This document shows positions 1-6,904 of a DNA stretch of 40,428 nucleotides, piece by piece; the first letter of the stretch is position 1; each line of letters begins with the position of its first letter. The stretch comes from Clostridium sp. (lineage in GTDB: Bacteria; Bacillota; Clostridia; Clostridiales; Clostridiaceae), in the NCBI RefSeq assembly GCF_030532265.1, contig NZ_JAUNLM010000017.1, forward strand, positions 1 through 40,428, written 5' to 3'. Position numbers and translations under genes: made by a program. The notes beneath the pieces are model-generated. The model did no database searches. It saw only the letters and a list, made by a program, of their open reading frames with translations, and was not told the DNA's origin.

Positions 1-85
1 CTGGAATAGCTATTAAATCTCTCAAAAACTTTGTCATTTGAGGTTCGTATTCCTTTGATAATTTTTTAATTCTTTCGAAATCCAT
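1..85 (-). CDS. ygeY: YgeY-family M20 hydrolase, N-terminal fragment
   Basis: Only the first 28 codons are inside the window; the gene runs off the left edge. It starts at ATG 85-83 behind GGGGGAG (about 91-96) and reads MDFERIKKLSKEYEP, then QMTKFLRDLIAIP. The stretch MTKFLRDLIAIP closely matches the start of the selenium-metabolism-linked hydrolase YgeY, an M20-type zinc amidohydrolase that sits with ygeW and ygeX in E. coli and in many clostridia. Related M20 peptidases (ArgE/DapE-like) remain possible because no metal ligand is visible yet. The sigma-54 promoter at 141-158 fits this family, since the E. coli cluster carries a sigma-54 activator gene (ygeV). Confidence 0.7.
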   Translation of the reverse strand, partial: MDFERIKKLSKEYEPQMTKFLRDLIAIP

Positions 86-140
86 AATTTCTCCCCCTTA
101 TTCGTAAAAATCTTTATCTTTTTTTCTCACTTATTTATAT

Positions 141-158
141 CAGCAATATCTGTGCCAA
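141..158 (-). promoter_or_regulatory. sigma-54 (-24/-12) promoter of ygeY
   Basis: On the minus strand the sequence is TTGGCACA-GATA-TTGCTG. It has the GG (-24) and GC (-12) dinucleotides at the right spacing and matches the consensus TGGCACR-N4-TTGCW. Transcription would start near 131, about 45 nt upstream of the ygeY ATG. No good sigma-A promoter is seen between here and the gene. Confidence 0.85.
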
Positions 159-250
159 GTTTTTTATTATAAAAAAGATTATAGTATATGTTTTAACACA
201 AATTTTTACCTATTTTTTATTAAATTTATATATTTTATTTATAAAAAAAA

Positions 251-297
251 TGAAGATTATCAAATTGATAATCTCTTTCTCAATTTGATAATCTTCA
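251..297. repeat. Double palindrome, probable enhancer-binding sites (UAS)
   Basis: Two nested structures are seen. One is the perfect site ATTATCA-N3-TGATAAT at 256-272. The other is a near-copy TTTCTCA-N3-TGATAAT at 276-292, centred 20 bp away (about two helical turns). Together they form a 17-bp perfect inverted repeat, 251-267 with 281-297. The centres lie about 133 and 153 bp upstream of the predicted sigma-54 start, where activator sites usually lie. A run of T follows on the minus strand, so it could also act as a terminator, but no minus-strand transcript is known to enter it. Confidence 0.65.
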
Positions 298-339
298 AAA
301 ATCATTTTATAAGCCACTTTTATGGAAAAAATCACTTTT

Positions 340-354
340 TTATCATTTTGATAA
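340..354. promoter_or_regulatory. Third copy of the UAS-like palindrome
   Basis: TTATCA-TTT-TGATAA is a perfect 6+3+6 dyad with the same half-sites and spacing as the palindromes at 256-292. It is centred about 83 bp (eight turns) further upstream of the ygeY promoter. Confidence 0.5.
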
Positions 355-425
355 TTAAAATTTCTAGCATTTGCTTTAAATTTTTATGTTAAACCATTTA
401 AAAATAATATATTTTAAAATTTATA

Positions 426-454
426 TTCACTTTTTATTCTATTAGTGGTAAAAT
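426..454 (+). promoter_or_regulatory. Possible promoter of a short transcript
   Basis: TTCACT (426-431), 17 nt, TAAAAT (449-454). The start would be near 461. A weak Fur-like dyad TGATTCT-C-ATTATTT (468-482, 10 of 14 positions of the 7-1-7 consensus) lies just downstream. The -35 is only a 4/6 match. Confidence 0.35.
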
Positions 455-460
455 AAACCT

Positions 461-566
461 GTTGTTTGATTCTCATTATTTGAGGATTATTTTCATTTTT
501 ACATTCTTTTATTTTTGTTTTAGTTTTAAGGTAACCTAGAATATTCTTCTAGGTTACCTTTTAATT
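461..566 (+). ncRNA. Candidate small RNA of about 100 nt
   Basis: A short segment bounded by a possible promoter and a strong intrinsic terminator. It has no credible open reading frame, and a separate promoter for the next gene lies downstream. The predicted RNA is U-rich and unstructured at its 5' side, with one stable 3' hairpin, as many regulatory RNAs are. It could instead be an attenuated leader. No known riboswitch consensus was recognised. Confidence 0.3.
528..566 (+). terminator. Intrinsic terminator upstream of the antiporter gene
   Basis: A 14-bp perfect stem, AAGGTAACCTAGAA (528-541) with 547-560, 5-nt loop, followed on the plus strand by TTAATTTT. No plus-strand gene lies upstream within the window, which is why a small transcript is suspected. 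Confidence 0.75.
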
Positions 567-611
567 TTATTGAATATTTTTATATAATATTATTTTAATG
601 TACTACTCTCC

Positions 612-640
612 TTGATAAATTTATTTTTTATTATTAAAAT
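612..640 (+). promoter_or_regulatory. Sigma-A promoter of the CPA2 antiporter
   Basis: TTGATA (612-617), 17 nt, TAAAAT (635-640), giving a leader of about 38 nt before the ATG at 685. It lies downstream of the 528-566 terminator, so the gene has its own start. Confidence 0.6.
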
Positions 641-684
641 TAAACAAAACAATATTATAAAACTTAGGAAAAGAGGACATTAAA

Positions 685-2142
685 ATGGAAGAACATTTAA
701 TTAATTATGATTCTTTAATGATTCTAGCTATCGTAGCTTTCTTCACGCCATTTTTAGTGGCAAAATTAAAAAAACTAAAAGTTCCTTATCAAGTTGGCGA
801 AATATTTATAGGTATAATACTTGGTAAAAGTTTTTTAAACATAATACATCCAGATGTATGGATTATATTTTTATCTGATTTAGGTCTTGCTTATTTAATG
901 TTTTTAAGTGGACTTGAAATAAACTTTGATGACTTAAAATTGGTTGAAGGTGAAACTTTAAAAGATTCCAAAATTTTTGTAAGTATAAAAATGTTTGTAA
1001 TTTCAATTGTTATATCATTTATTTTATGTTTTATATTAAGATTTGTTGGAATATCTAACGGAAGATTATTTTTCACCTTCTTATTTACAGCAGCAGCTCC
1101 TGGGCTACTTGTTCCAATTTTAAAAAATAAACAAATTATAAGTAGTGAATTTGGTCAATCTTTATTGATTTTTGGTATTATAGCTGAATTTGTATGTTTA
1201 ATAGGAATTTCATTTATTTCTTCAGTTTCTATTTATGGATTATCTTTAAAAAGCTTTGAATTTTTAATAATATTTTTAGCAGCTATATTTATATATTTAC
1301 TTACTAAATTTATATTTAAAAAAAGAGATATTTCTTTAGTAGCATTTAAAAATTTACATTTAAGTGTTAGAGGTGCCTTTGTACTTGTTTTAGTACTTGT
1401 TGCAATATCTCAAAAAGCTGGTAGTGAAATAATACTTGGTTCATTTTTAGCTGGAATAATATTTTCTCTTTTAGCTGGAAAAGCAAAAGAAGAAATTTCT
1501 CACCAATTAGATGTTATTGGTTACGGATTTTTAATTCCAATATTTTTTATAATGGTTGGTGTAAATATAGATTTACGTTCTATAATTGAAAACCCAAGTT
1601 CTATAGCTAAAATACCTGTATTTTTAATAATATTATTTTTAGTAAAATTAATACCTTCCTTATTACTTAAGAAAAAGTATGGTATAAGAAATGCTATAGC
1701 ATCATCAATGATACTTACAGCACAACTTAGTTTAACTATAGTTGGATCTCAAATGGCTATGCAACTTGGTTATATTAATGAAGCAGATTATTCTGCATTT
1801 ATAGTTACTACTGTTATTTCATGTATTATATTCCCTATATTATTTGAGAAACTTTTAATTTTAGATAAAAATACAGCTAAAACATCTGAAAAATCAGATA
1901 AAATAATAATACGTGAACTTGTTTTAAGTAGTGAATACTTTATAGGTAAGTCACTTAAAGAATGTAAATTACCTATAGGATGTAGAATATTTTCTATTGT
2001 TAGAAATAACGAAGAAATTATGCCAAATGCAGATACTATTCTAAAAAAAGATGATATTATCATAATAGCTGGAATTAAAAATTCTGTTGAAGATACTTTA
2101 AATATGCTTACTGTTTGTGATCTTCATTTGCCTGAAAATTAA
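685..2142 (+). CDS. CPA2-family cation/proton antiporter with RCK_C domain
   Basis: A 485-aa membrane protein. Residues 1-400 are about 12 hydrophobic segments of the Na+/H+ or K+/H+ exchanger (Kef/CPA2) type, with the typical opening GEIFIGIILGKSF and FLSGLEINFDDLK. Residues about 408-478 form an RCK_C (TrkA-C) domain containing VLSSEYFIGKSLKE and DDIIIIAG. There is no NAD-binding TrkA-N domain between them. The start follows GAGG with 8-nt spacing. The family exchanges monovalent cations for protons. RCK_C domains in Firmicutes antiporters such as CpaA bind c-di-AMP, which is a possibility here rather than something shown. It is monocistronic, closed by the terminator at 2141-2174. Confidence 0.85.
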   Translation: MEEHLINYDSLMILAIVAFFTPFLVAKLKKLKVPYQVGEIFIGIILGKSFLNIIHPDVWIIFLSDLGLAYLMFLSGLEINFDDLKLVEGETLKDSKIFVSIKMFVISIVISFILCFILRFVGISNGRLFFTFLFTAAAPGLLVPILKNKQIISSEFGQSLLIFGIIAEFVCLIGISFISSVSIYGLSLKSFEFLIIFLAAIFIYLLTKFIFKKRDISLVAFKNLHLSVRGAFVLVLVLVAISQKAGSEIILGSFLAGIIFSLLAGKAKEEISHQLDVIGYGFLIPIFFIMVGVNIDLRSIIENPSSIAKIPVFLIILFLVKLIPSLLLKKKYGIRNAIASSMILTAQLSLTIVGSQMAMQLGYINEADYSAFIVTTVISCIIFPILFEKLLILDKNTAKTSEKSDKIIIRELVLSSEYFIGKSLKECKLPIGCRIFSIVRNNEEIMPNADTILKKDDIIIIAGIKNSVEDTLNMLTVCDLHLPEN

Positions 2143-2174
2143 AAGATAAGGAGTTTTTAAACTCCTTATCTTTT
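2141..2174. terminator. Bidirectional terminator between antiporter and dhaM
   Basis: AAAAGATAAGGAG pairs with CTCCTTATCTTTT around an 8-nt TTTTTAAA loop. T-runs flank it on both strands. It overlaps the antiporter stop codon and ends 1 nt before the dhaM stop, so it serves both convergent genes. Confidence 0.85.
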
Positions 2175-2175
2175 T

Positions 2176-2568
2176 TTATAAAATTTTATTTAAACTTAAA
2201 TCCTTTAAAGCATTTTTTATATTTTCAATATTTTCTTCTAAACTACTTTGTACAGCTGCTGTTATAGCACCTTCAACAAGAGCACAATCTGTAATTTGAA
2301 TTTTTTCTTTATCAAATTCTTCATCTAAAAAATCTATTGCCATTTCAGTATTCATATAAGCACTTCCTAAATCAAAAAGAATTAAAACACCATCTTCTGA
2401 ATATACTTTTTTAATTCCTTCTGATATCTTTTCCATATCAGTACCTATTCTTCCATCAGAAGTACCACCAGCATCTATAATAGGAACATTAGGTGCCATT
2501 TGAGCAGCCATTTCTACTACCCCTTTTGCAATATTTTCACTATGTGATATTATAACTAATCCTACCAT
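2176..2568 (-). CDS. dhaM: PTS-dependent dihydroxyacetone kinase, phosphotransfer subunit DhaM
   Basis: A 130-aa EIIA-Man-type domain opening MVGLVIISHS, in which His9 is the expected phosphorylation site, followed by DAGGTSDGRIGT and FDLGSAYMNTEMA. It passes phosphate from HPr to the ADP held by DhaL. Unlike E. coli DhaM it lacks the fused HPr and EI-like domains, so it must take phosphate from the general PTS proteins. It is the last gene of dhaK-dhaL-dhaM, 71 nt after dhaL, with GAGAGGAAG upstream at a rather long spacing. Confidence 0.92.
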   Translation of the reverse strand: MVGLVIISHSENIAKGVVEMAAQMAPNVPIIDAGGTSDGRIGTDMEKISEGIKKVYSEDGVLILFDLGSAYMNTEMAIDFLDEEFDKEKIQITDCALVEGAITAAVQSSLEENIENIKNALKDLSLNKIL

Positions 2569-2639
2569 ATATTATTAATCTTCCTCTCAAAACTTAATTT
2601 AAAATTTATAAAAAATTGTTTTGTAATTGTCTAATTCTC

Positions 2640-3260
2640 TTATATTTCTTCATATATAGTTTCTAATATATAATACATTGATGTTGCACCTGCATCTTGG
2701 TGTCCAATACTTCTATCGCCTAGATAACTTGCTCTTCCTTTTGTAGCTTTTATTTCCTTTGTAAATTCAACACCTTTTTTTGCAGCATTCTTACCTTTTT
2801 CTAAAACAATCTTTGGATTGTCAGAGTTTTTTAATTCTTCTTCCATAGCTTTTATTGCTGGTTCTAAAGCATCTATCATTGTTTTTTCGCCTTCTACTGC
2901 TTTACCTCTTTGTTTAATTCCATCAAGAGCTGCCTTAAGAACATTTATAAAATCATATATATCAATATTATCTTTATTATTAACCATCATGGAACCTTTC
3001 ATAAATGCAGTTCCATAAAGTGGTCCTGATGCCCCTCCTACATTAGATACTAATGCCATTCCTGTCTTTTTAAATATATTGCCTATATTACTTCCATCAT
3101 CATCTTTAAGTTTATCTACAACAGCATTAAATCCTTTACTCATATTTAATCCGTGATCACCATCTCCTATAGCTGCATCAAGTTCTGTAAGATATTCTTT
3201 TTTTAAATCTATTTTTTCGTTTATTTTTCCTATTACTTCTATAACCCTTTTACCATTCAT
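2640..3260 (-). CDS. dhaL: Dihydroxyacetone kinase ADP-binding subunit DhaL
   Basis: A 206-aa protein of normal DhaL length. The Mg2+/ADP-binding signature is ELDAAIGDGDHGLNM, with Asp28, Asp33 and Asp35 as metal ligands, followed by GGASGPLYGTAF and the closing GDRSIGHQDAGATSM. It holds ADP permanently as a cofactor, receives phosphate from DhaM and transfers it to dihydroxyacetone bound on DhaK in the cytoplasm. The start follows AGGAAT. It is 60 nt downstream of dhaK. Confidence 0.95.
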   Translation of the reverse strand: MNGKRVIEVIGKINEKIDLKKEYLTELDAAIGDGDHGLNMSKGFNAVVDKLKDDDGSNIGNIFKKTGMALVSNVGGASGPLYGTAFMKGSMMVNNKDNIDIYDFINVLKAALDGIKQRGKAVEGEKTMIDALEPAIKAMEEELKNSDNPKIVLEKGKNAAKKGVEFTKEIKATKGRASYLGDRSIGHQDAGATSMYYILETIYEEI

Positions 3261-3320
3261 TTTTATTCCTCCATAAAACCTTATATTATATATTTATCTT
3301 AAGTGTTTTTATAATATTTT

Positions 3321-4319
3321 TTAAAATACTTTAAATGCAGGTGTATCTGCTTTTGAATCTAAAAGTTCTTTTAATTCTTCATCAAGCTTTAATATTGATA
3401 CTGAACATCCAGCCATTTCCAAAGAAGTCATATATTCACCTACAAGAGTTTTATAAACCTTAATTCCTTTTTCATTAAGCATTTCTCTAACTTTTTTATT
3501 AATTATATATAATTCCATAAGTGGTGTTCCAGAAAGTCCATTTACCATAACTGCAACTTCTGAATTTTTTTCTATAGGCATATCAGATAATATCTTATTT
3601 ACTAACTGCTCAGCTATATTATCTGCTGATGAAATTTTTTCTCTATGTGTTCCTGGCTCACCATGAATACCCATTCCTATTTCAATTTCATCTTCTCCTA
3701 AAGTAAAATTTGCTTTTCCAGCAGCAGGAACTATACAAGATGTTAATGCCATTCCCATACTTCTTATATTTTTTATTACTTTCTCTGCAACATTTTTTAC
3801 TTCCTTAAGACTTGCTCCCTTTTCAGCTTTTGCTCCAGCAATTTTATGAACAAAAATAGTTCCAGCAATTCCCCTTCTTCCTGCTGTGTAAAGACTATCT
3901 TCAACAGCAACATCATCATTTACAACAACATAATCAACATTTATTCCTTCCATTTCAGCCATTTCTTTTGCCATATCAAAATTCATAACATCACCAGTAT
4001 AATTTTTTATTATAAGTAATGTTCCAGATCCATTATCTACAGCTTTTATAGCTTCATATACTTGATCTGGAGTTGGTGATGTAAATACAGCTCCACAAAC
4101 TGCTGCATCAAGCATTCCATAACCTACATATCCCCCATGTGCAGGTTCATGACCACTTCCTCCTCCACTTACTAAAGCTACTTTTCCCTTGTCTTTAGAA
4201 TTTTTTCTAACTAACACATCAAAACCATCTAATTTTTCTAAATAATCTTCATGCGCATAAACAATTCCTTGTAACATATCCTCTAAAACATTGCTTGGAT
4301 CATTTATTAACTTTTTCAT
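3321..4319 (-). CDS. dhaK: Dihydroxyacetone kinase substrate-binding subunit DhaK
   Basis: A 332-aa protein. VSGGGSGHEPAHGG (about 50-63) and KNYTGDVMNF (Asp110) form the active site. His219 in MGIHGEPGTHRE is the residue that binds dihydroxyacetone covalently as a hemiaminal. The product, dihydroxyacetone phosphate, enters glycolysis. The RBS is GGGGAG. No glycerol dehydrogenase, glycerol facilitator or DhaR/DhaS regulator is in the window, so the source of dihydroxyacetone and the control of the operon are not visible. A TATAAT hexamer precedes the gene without a clear -35, so it may be co-transcribed with the gene at 4414-5694. Confidence 0.95.
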   Translation of the reverse strand: MKKLINDPSNVLEDMLQGIVYAHEDYLEKLDGFDVLVRKNSKDKGKVALVSGGGSGHEPAHGGYVGYGMLDAAVCGAVFTSPTPDQVYEAIKAVDNGSGTLLIIKNYTGDVMNFDMAKEMAEMEGINVDYVVVNDDVAVEDSLYTAGRRGIAGTIFVHKIAGAKAEKGASLKEVKNVAEKVIKNIRSMGMALTSCIVPAAGKANFTLGEDEIEIGMGIHGEPGTHREKISSADNIAEQLVNKILSDMPIEKNSEVAVMVNGLSGTPLMELYIINKKVREMLNEKGIKVYKTLVGEYMTSLEMAGCSVSILKLDEELKELLDSKADTPAFKVF

Positions 4320-4413
4320 ATATATTCTCCCCTTTTTATATATTATAAATTTTAATATTTAACTTTAAAAAATATTTTTAAATATAAAAACTATAAAATT
4401 TTTATTTTATCTA

Positions 4414-5694
4414 TTAACCATTTTTCTTATTAAGCATTATATCTAATATTGTATTATCAACATTTTTAAGACCATTTTTTATTAACTTTTCTATACTCTC
4501 AATAGTTTTTTCTACATCTTGTGATACAATTCCATCATTTGATGTTGCAGTAATTCCATTCATAGCAAGATTTGCACATTGAATTGCTGCATTTGTACCA
4601 GTAGCTATTTTAAGAGCGCATGTTTGCTTAGCTCCATCACATATCATTCCTGAAACATCTGATAGCATATTATTTATACAATATTTTATATTTTGCAAGT
4701 TTCCTCCAAGTAAATATGTTATCCCACATGAAGCCCCTGTTGCACCTGCAATTCCTGCACCACAAAGTGGTGATAATCTTCCCATATGCTTTTTTATACG
4801 AATAGTTACTAAATTACTTAATACTAAAGCTCTTGCTAATTCTTCATCTGACTTTTTCAAAATATATGCCGTTTCTGCAACAGGCATAGAACAAGCTATT
4901 CCTTGATTTCCACTACCAGCTGTTGTCATAATAGGCATAGTACAACCATCCATTCTGGCATCTGATGCTGCTGCTGATGCTGCAATTATTTTATTTGATG
5001 CATCATTTGAAAATAAATTAAAATTTCCTTTTTCAATAATTTTATTTCCAACTTCTAACCCATATCCGCCTTTTAAACCTTCCGCTGAAACTTTACCATT
5101 CATCTTGGCACTTTCTAAAATAAATTTTATATCTTCAAAATTGCAATTTTTTGCAAAGTTATAAATTGACTCTATTTTAAATAAATTATAATCTTCATCT
5201 TCTTCATTATTTAAATTATCTATTTTCTTATCAAGTAATATTTCTTCATCTTTTTTTATTAAAGTTACATTTGTATGTATGTCCTCAATAACTACTACAC
5301 ACTTTGATTTTTCACCTATAACTTCTACTTCTATATAAAGACTTTTATCTGTATCTTTTTGTGTTATATTTATAATATTTTCTTTTACTATTTTATTAGC
5401 TTCTTCAAGCTCTTCTTTTTTAAAATTTGATAAAATAGTTAACTTTTTATAAGATTTTTTTATTACAACACCTAGTGCTGCTGCTATTTCTATACCAACT
5501 TGTCCAGTTCCAGGTATCCCAACTCCTAATGCATTTTTTATTACATTAGCACTTAATTTTATGTTTATAAATTTTATTTTTTCATCTAAATTTTCAGATG
5601 CTATAGAAGCTGCATAAGCTATAGCAATTGGTTCTGTACAACCTTCTGATGGTATAACTTCTCTCTTTAATGTTTTTATATATAGGTCTCTCAT
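4414..5694 (-). CDS. UPF0597 / L-cysteine desulfidase (YhaM/CyuA-type) family protein
   Basis: A 426-aa protein with the family's hallmarks: [15 protein letters not shown] near the N-terminus (Cys19), [35 protein letters not shown] and [10 protein letters not shown]. The conserved cysteines are the presumed ligands of a [4Fe-4S] cluster. Relatives break L-cysteine down to pyruvate, ammonia and sulfide; older databases call the family serine dehydratase alpha-like. The RBS CTGGAGGG is optimal. It lies 94 nt upstream of dhaK in the same direction with no strong hairpin between, but a metabolic link with dihydroxyacetone is not obvious. Confidence 0.82.
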   Translation of the reverse strand: MRDLYIKTLKREVIPSEGCTEPIAIAYAASIASENLDEKIKFINIKLSANVIKNALGVGIPGTGQVGIEIAAALGVVIKKSYKKLTILSNFKKEELEEANKIVKENIINITQKDTDKSLYIEVEVIGEKSKCVVVIEDIHTNVTLIKKDEEILLDKKIDNLNNEEDEDYNLFKIESIYNFAKNCNFEDIKFILESAKMNGKVSAEGLKGGYGLEVGNKIIEKGNFNLFSNDASNKIIAASAAASDARMDGCTMPIMTTAGSGNQGIACSMPVAETAYILKKSDEELARALVLSNLVTIRIKKHMGRLSPLCGAGIAGATGASCGITYLLGGNLQNIKYCINNMLSDVSGMICDGAKQTCALKIATGTNAAIQCANLAMNGITATSNDGIVSQDVEKTIESIEKLIKNGLKNVDNTILDIMLNKKNG

Positions 5695-5739
5695 AAAATG
5701 CCCTCCAGTTAAAATTAGAAATTGGTCTTTTATATTTTT

Positions 5740-5768
5740 ATTATATCATTATAATCTTAATTTTTGTA
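5740..5768 (-). promoter_or_regulatory. Probable promoter of the cysteine desulfidase-like gene
   Basis: TATAAT at 5745-5740 on the minus strand, preceded after 17-18 nt by a weak TTACAA/TACAAA. The leader to the ATG at 5694 would be about 40 nt. Confidence 0.4.
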
Positions 5769-5848
5769 ATCAATTACATTAATATTTTATTATAAACTTA
5801 TAATATAAATAAAGTTTTACACCAAATTTTTTTATATTTATAATTATT

Positions 5849-6013
5849 TTAATCATCACTGCAAACACACATAGAATTCATAATTTCAATTATTTCTTCC
5901 TTTGATAATGATTTATAATACTTATCATAATGGTCTTCTGAACAAAAACTTCCTATTTTATTTTCATATCCATTATCTTTAATCTCTTTTTTACAATATA
6001 AACATCTTTTCAT
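5849..6013 (-). CDS. Small cysteine-rich (zinc-ribbon-like) protein
   Basis: A 54-aa protein. It starts at ATG 6013-6011 behind AGGGAGGA at 6-nt spacing, with a good promoter at 6064-6092. It opens MKRCLYCKKEI (Cys4, Cys7), continues GSFCSEDHYDKYY (Cys24, His28) and ends MCVCSDD (Cys49, Cys51). The CxxC plus C/H pair suits a single zinc site, and the C-terminal CxC could be a second metal or redox site. No named family was recognised. A DNA, RNA or protein-binding adaptor is possible but unproven. It is a single-gene unit. Confidence 0.75.
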   Translation of the reverse strand: MKRCLYCKKEIKDNGYENKIGSFCSEDHYDKYYKSLSKEEIIEIMNSMCVCSDD

Positions 6014-6063
6014 ATTAAAGTCCTCCCTTTCATGATATTACTTTAACATTTTTTATTTTAATT

Positions 6064-6092
6064 AATATACTACTTTAAGATATTGTTTACAA
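6064..6092 (-). promoter_or_regulatory. Sigma-A promoter of the 54-aa protein gene
   Basis: On the minus strand TTGTAA (6092-6087), 17 nt, TATATT (6069-6064). The transcript would start near 6057, about 44 nt ahead of the ATG. Confidence 0.6.
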
Positions 6093-6181
6093 TCTTAATA
6101 AAAAAAATATTTTTATAACCTTTATAGAATTTTATTTTATTAAAAATATATTATTAAATAACCTTAATTATTTTTTATTAC

Positions 6182-6213
6182 AAAAACTCTACTAATTATC
6201 ATTAGTAGAGTTT
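6182..6213 (-). terminator. Terminator of the 190-aa protein gene
   Basis: A 13-bp perfect stem, AAACTCTACTAAT (6184-6196) with 6201-6213, 4-nt loop, followed on the minus strand by a T-run at the stem base and TTTTTG. Confidence 0.8.
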
Positions 6214-6231
6214 AATTTAATCATATAAAAA

Positions 6232-6804
6232 TTATTTAATTTTATCTAAAACATATTGTTTATATTCATTAAAAGTCATATTTTCTATAGTTGCACCTTT
6301 ATTAACTTTTCCACTTACAAAGTTATATTCTGCAGAACCATAATTAAAAGATGGACTTAAAACAGAAATACTTGATTCTGTTGTTCTATAAGTTACCTTA
6401 TAACTTAACACTTCTTCACAGAAATTAAGTATTTCTAAATAATTTTTTATATATCCTGCACTTATCATTTTAACAACAAAAGAAAATAAGTTATATCCTC
6501 CAAGTAATTGTTTCATATTTCCACCATGCATATTAAATACTTTATCTGTGCTATAAAAGTACTTCATATCTCCAAATGTAAGTGTTTTAAATTCATTATT
6601 TATTTCTAATCTATCATCTTTTATTTCTTCTAAATCTTTTTCTATAGTTTCCCAAGGAATTGATTTTAATATTGCATTATTATTTATTGTTTGTGTAAAA
6701 TTATCTATTGCATTATCTATATATTTATTTACGCTTATTACTTTTTCATCTATATATAAAGTGTATTTTCCATTTTCATATACTAAACTTATTTTATTAT
6801 CCAT
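6232..6804 (-). CDS. Hypothetical protein, 190 aa
   Basis: Not recognised. It is soluble, without signal peptide or membrane segment. The N-terminal third (KISLVYENGKYTLYIDEK) reads as beta strands, like a small sheet domain. The middle is acidic and helical. The C-terminal part (TYRTTESSISVLSP, then FNYGSAEYNF) is again strand-rich. There are no cysteine pairs and no obvious catalytic motif. It has its own promoter (6842-6870) and terminator, and a clear RBS (GAGGG). The reading frame and regulatory flanks make it a real gene; its function is unknown. Confidence 0.75.
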   Translation of the reverse strand: MDNKISLVYENGKYTLYIDEKVISVNKYIDNAIDNFTQTINNNAILKSIPWETIEKDLEEIKDDRLEINNEFKTLTFGDMKYFYSTDKVFNMHGGNMKQLLGGYNLFSFVVKMISAGYIKNYLEILNFCEEVLSYKVTYRTTESSISVLSPSFNYGSAEYNFVSGKVNKGATIENMTFNEYKQYVLDKIK

Positions 6805-6841
6805 ATATTACCCTCACTTCTTATGTTACTTAATAATAATT

Positions 6842-6870
6842 ATTATATAATATTAAACTATTTTAGTCCA
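6842..6870 (-). promoter_or_regulatory. Promoter of the 190-aa protein gene
   Basis: On the minus strand TGGACT (6870-6865), 17 nt, TATAAT (6847-6842). The -10 is perfect and the -35 matches 4 of 6. Confidence 0.55.
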
Positions 6871-6904
6871 TAATTTATTTTAATTAATACCTTACTAAAA
6901 TTTA

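Noticed and set aside
251-297. Plain transcription terminator
   Set aside because: A T-run follows on the minus strand, but no minus-strand transcript is expected there. The 20-bp phasing and a third copy at 340-354 fit activator sites better.
86-684. Riboswitch search upstream of the antiporter
   Set aside because: No ydaO (c-di-AMP), fluoride, Mg2+ or Na+/Li+ riboswitch consensus was found.
5900-5940. Fur-like GATAAT strings
   Set aside because: They lie inside the coding region of the 54-aa protein and have poor dyad symmetry.
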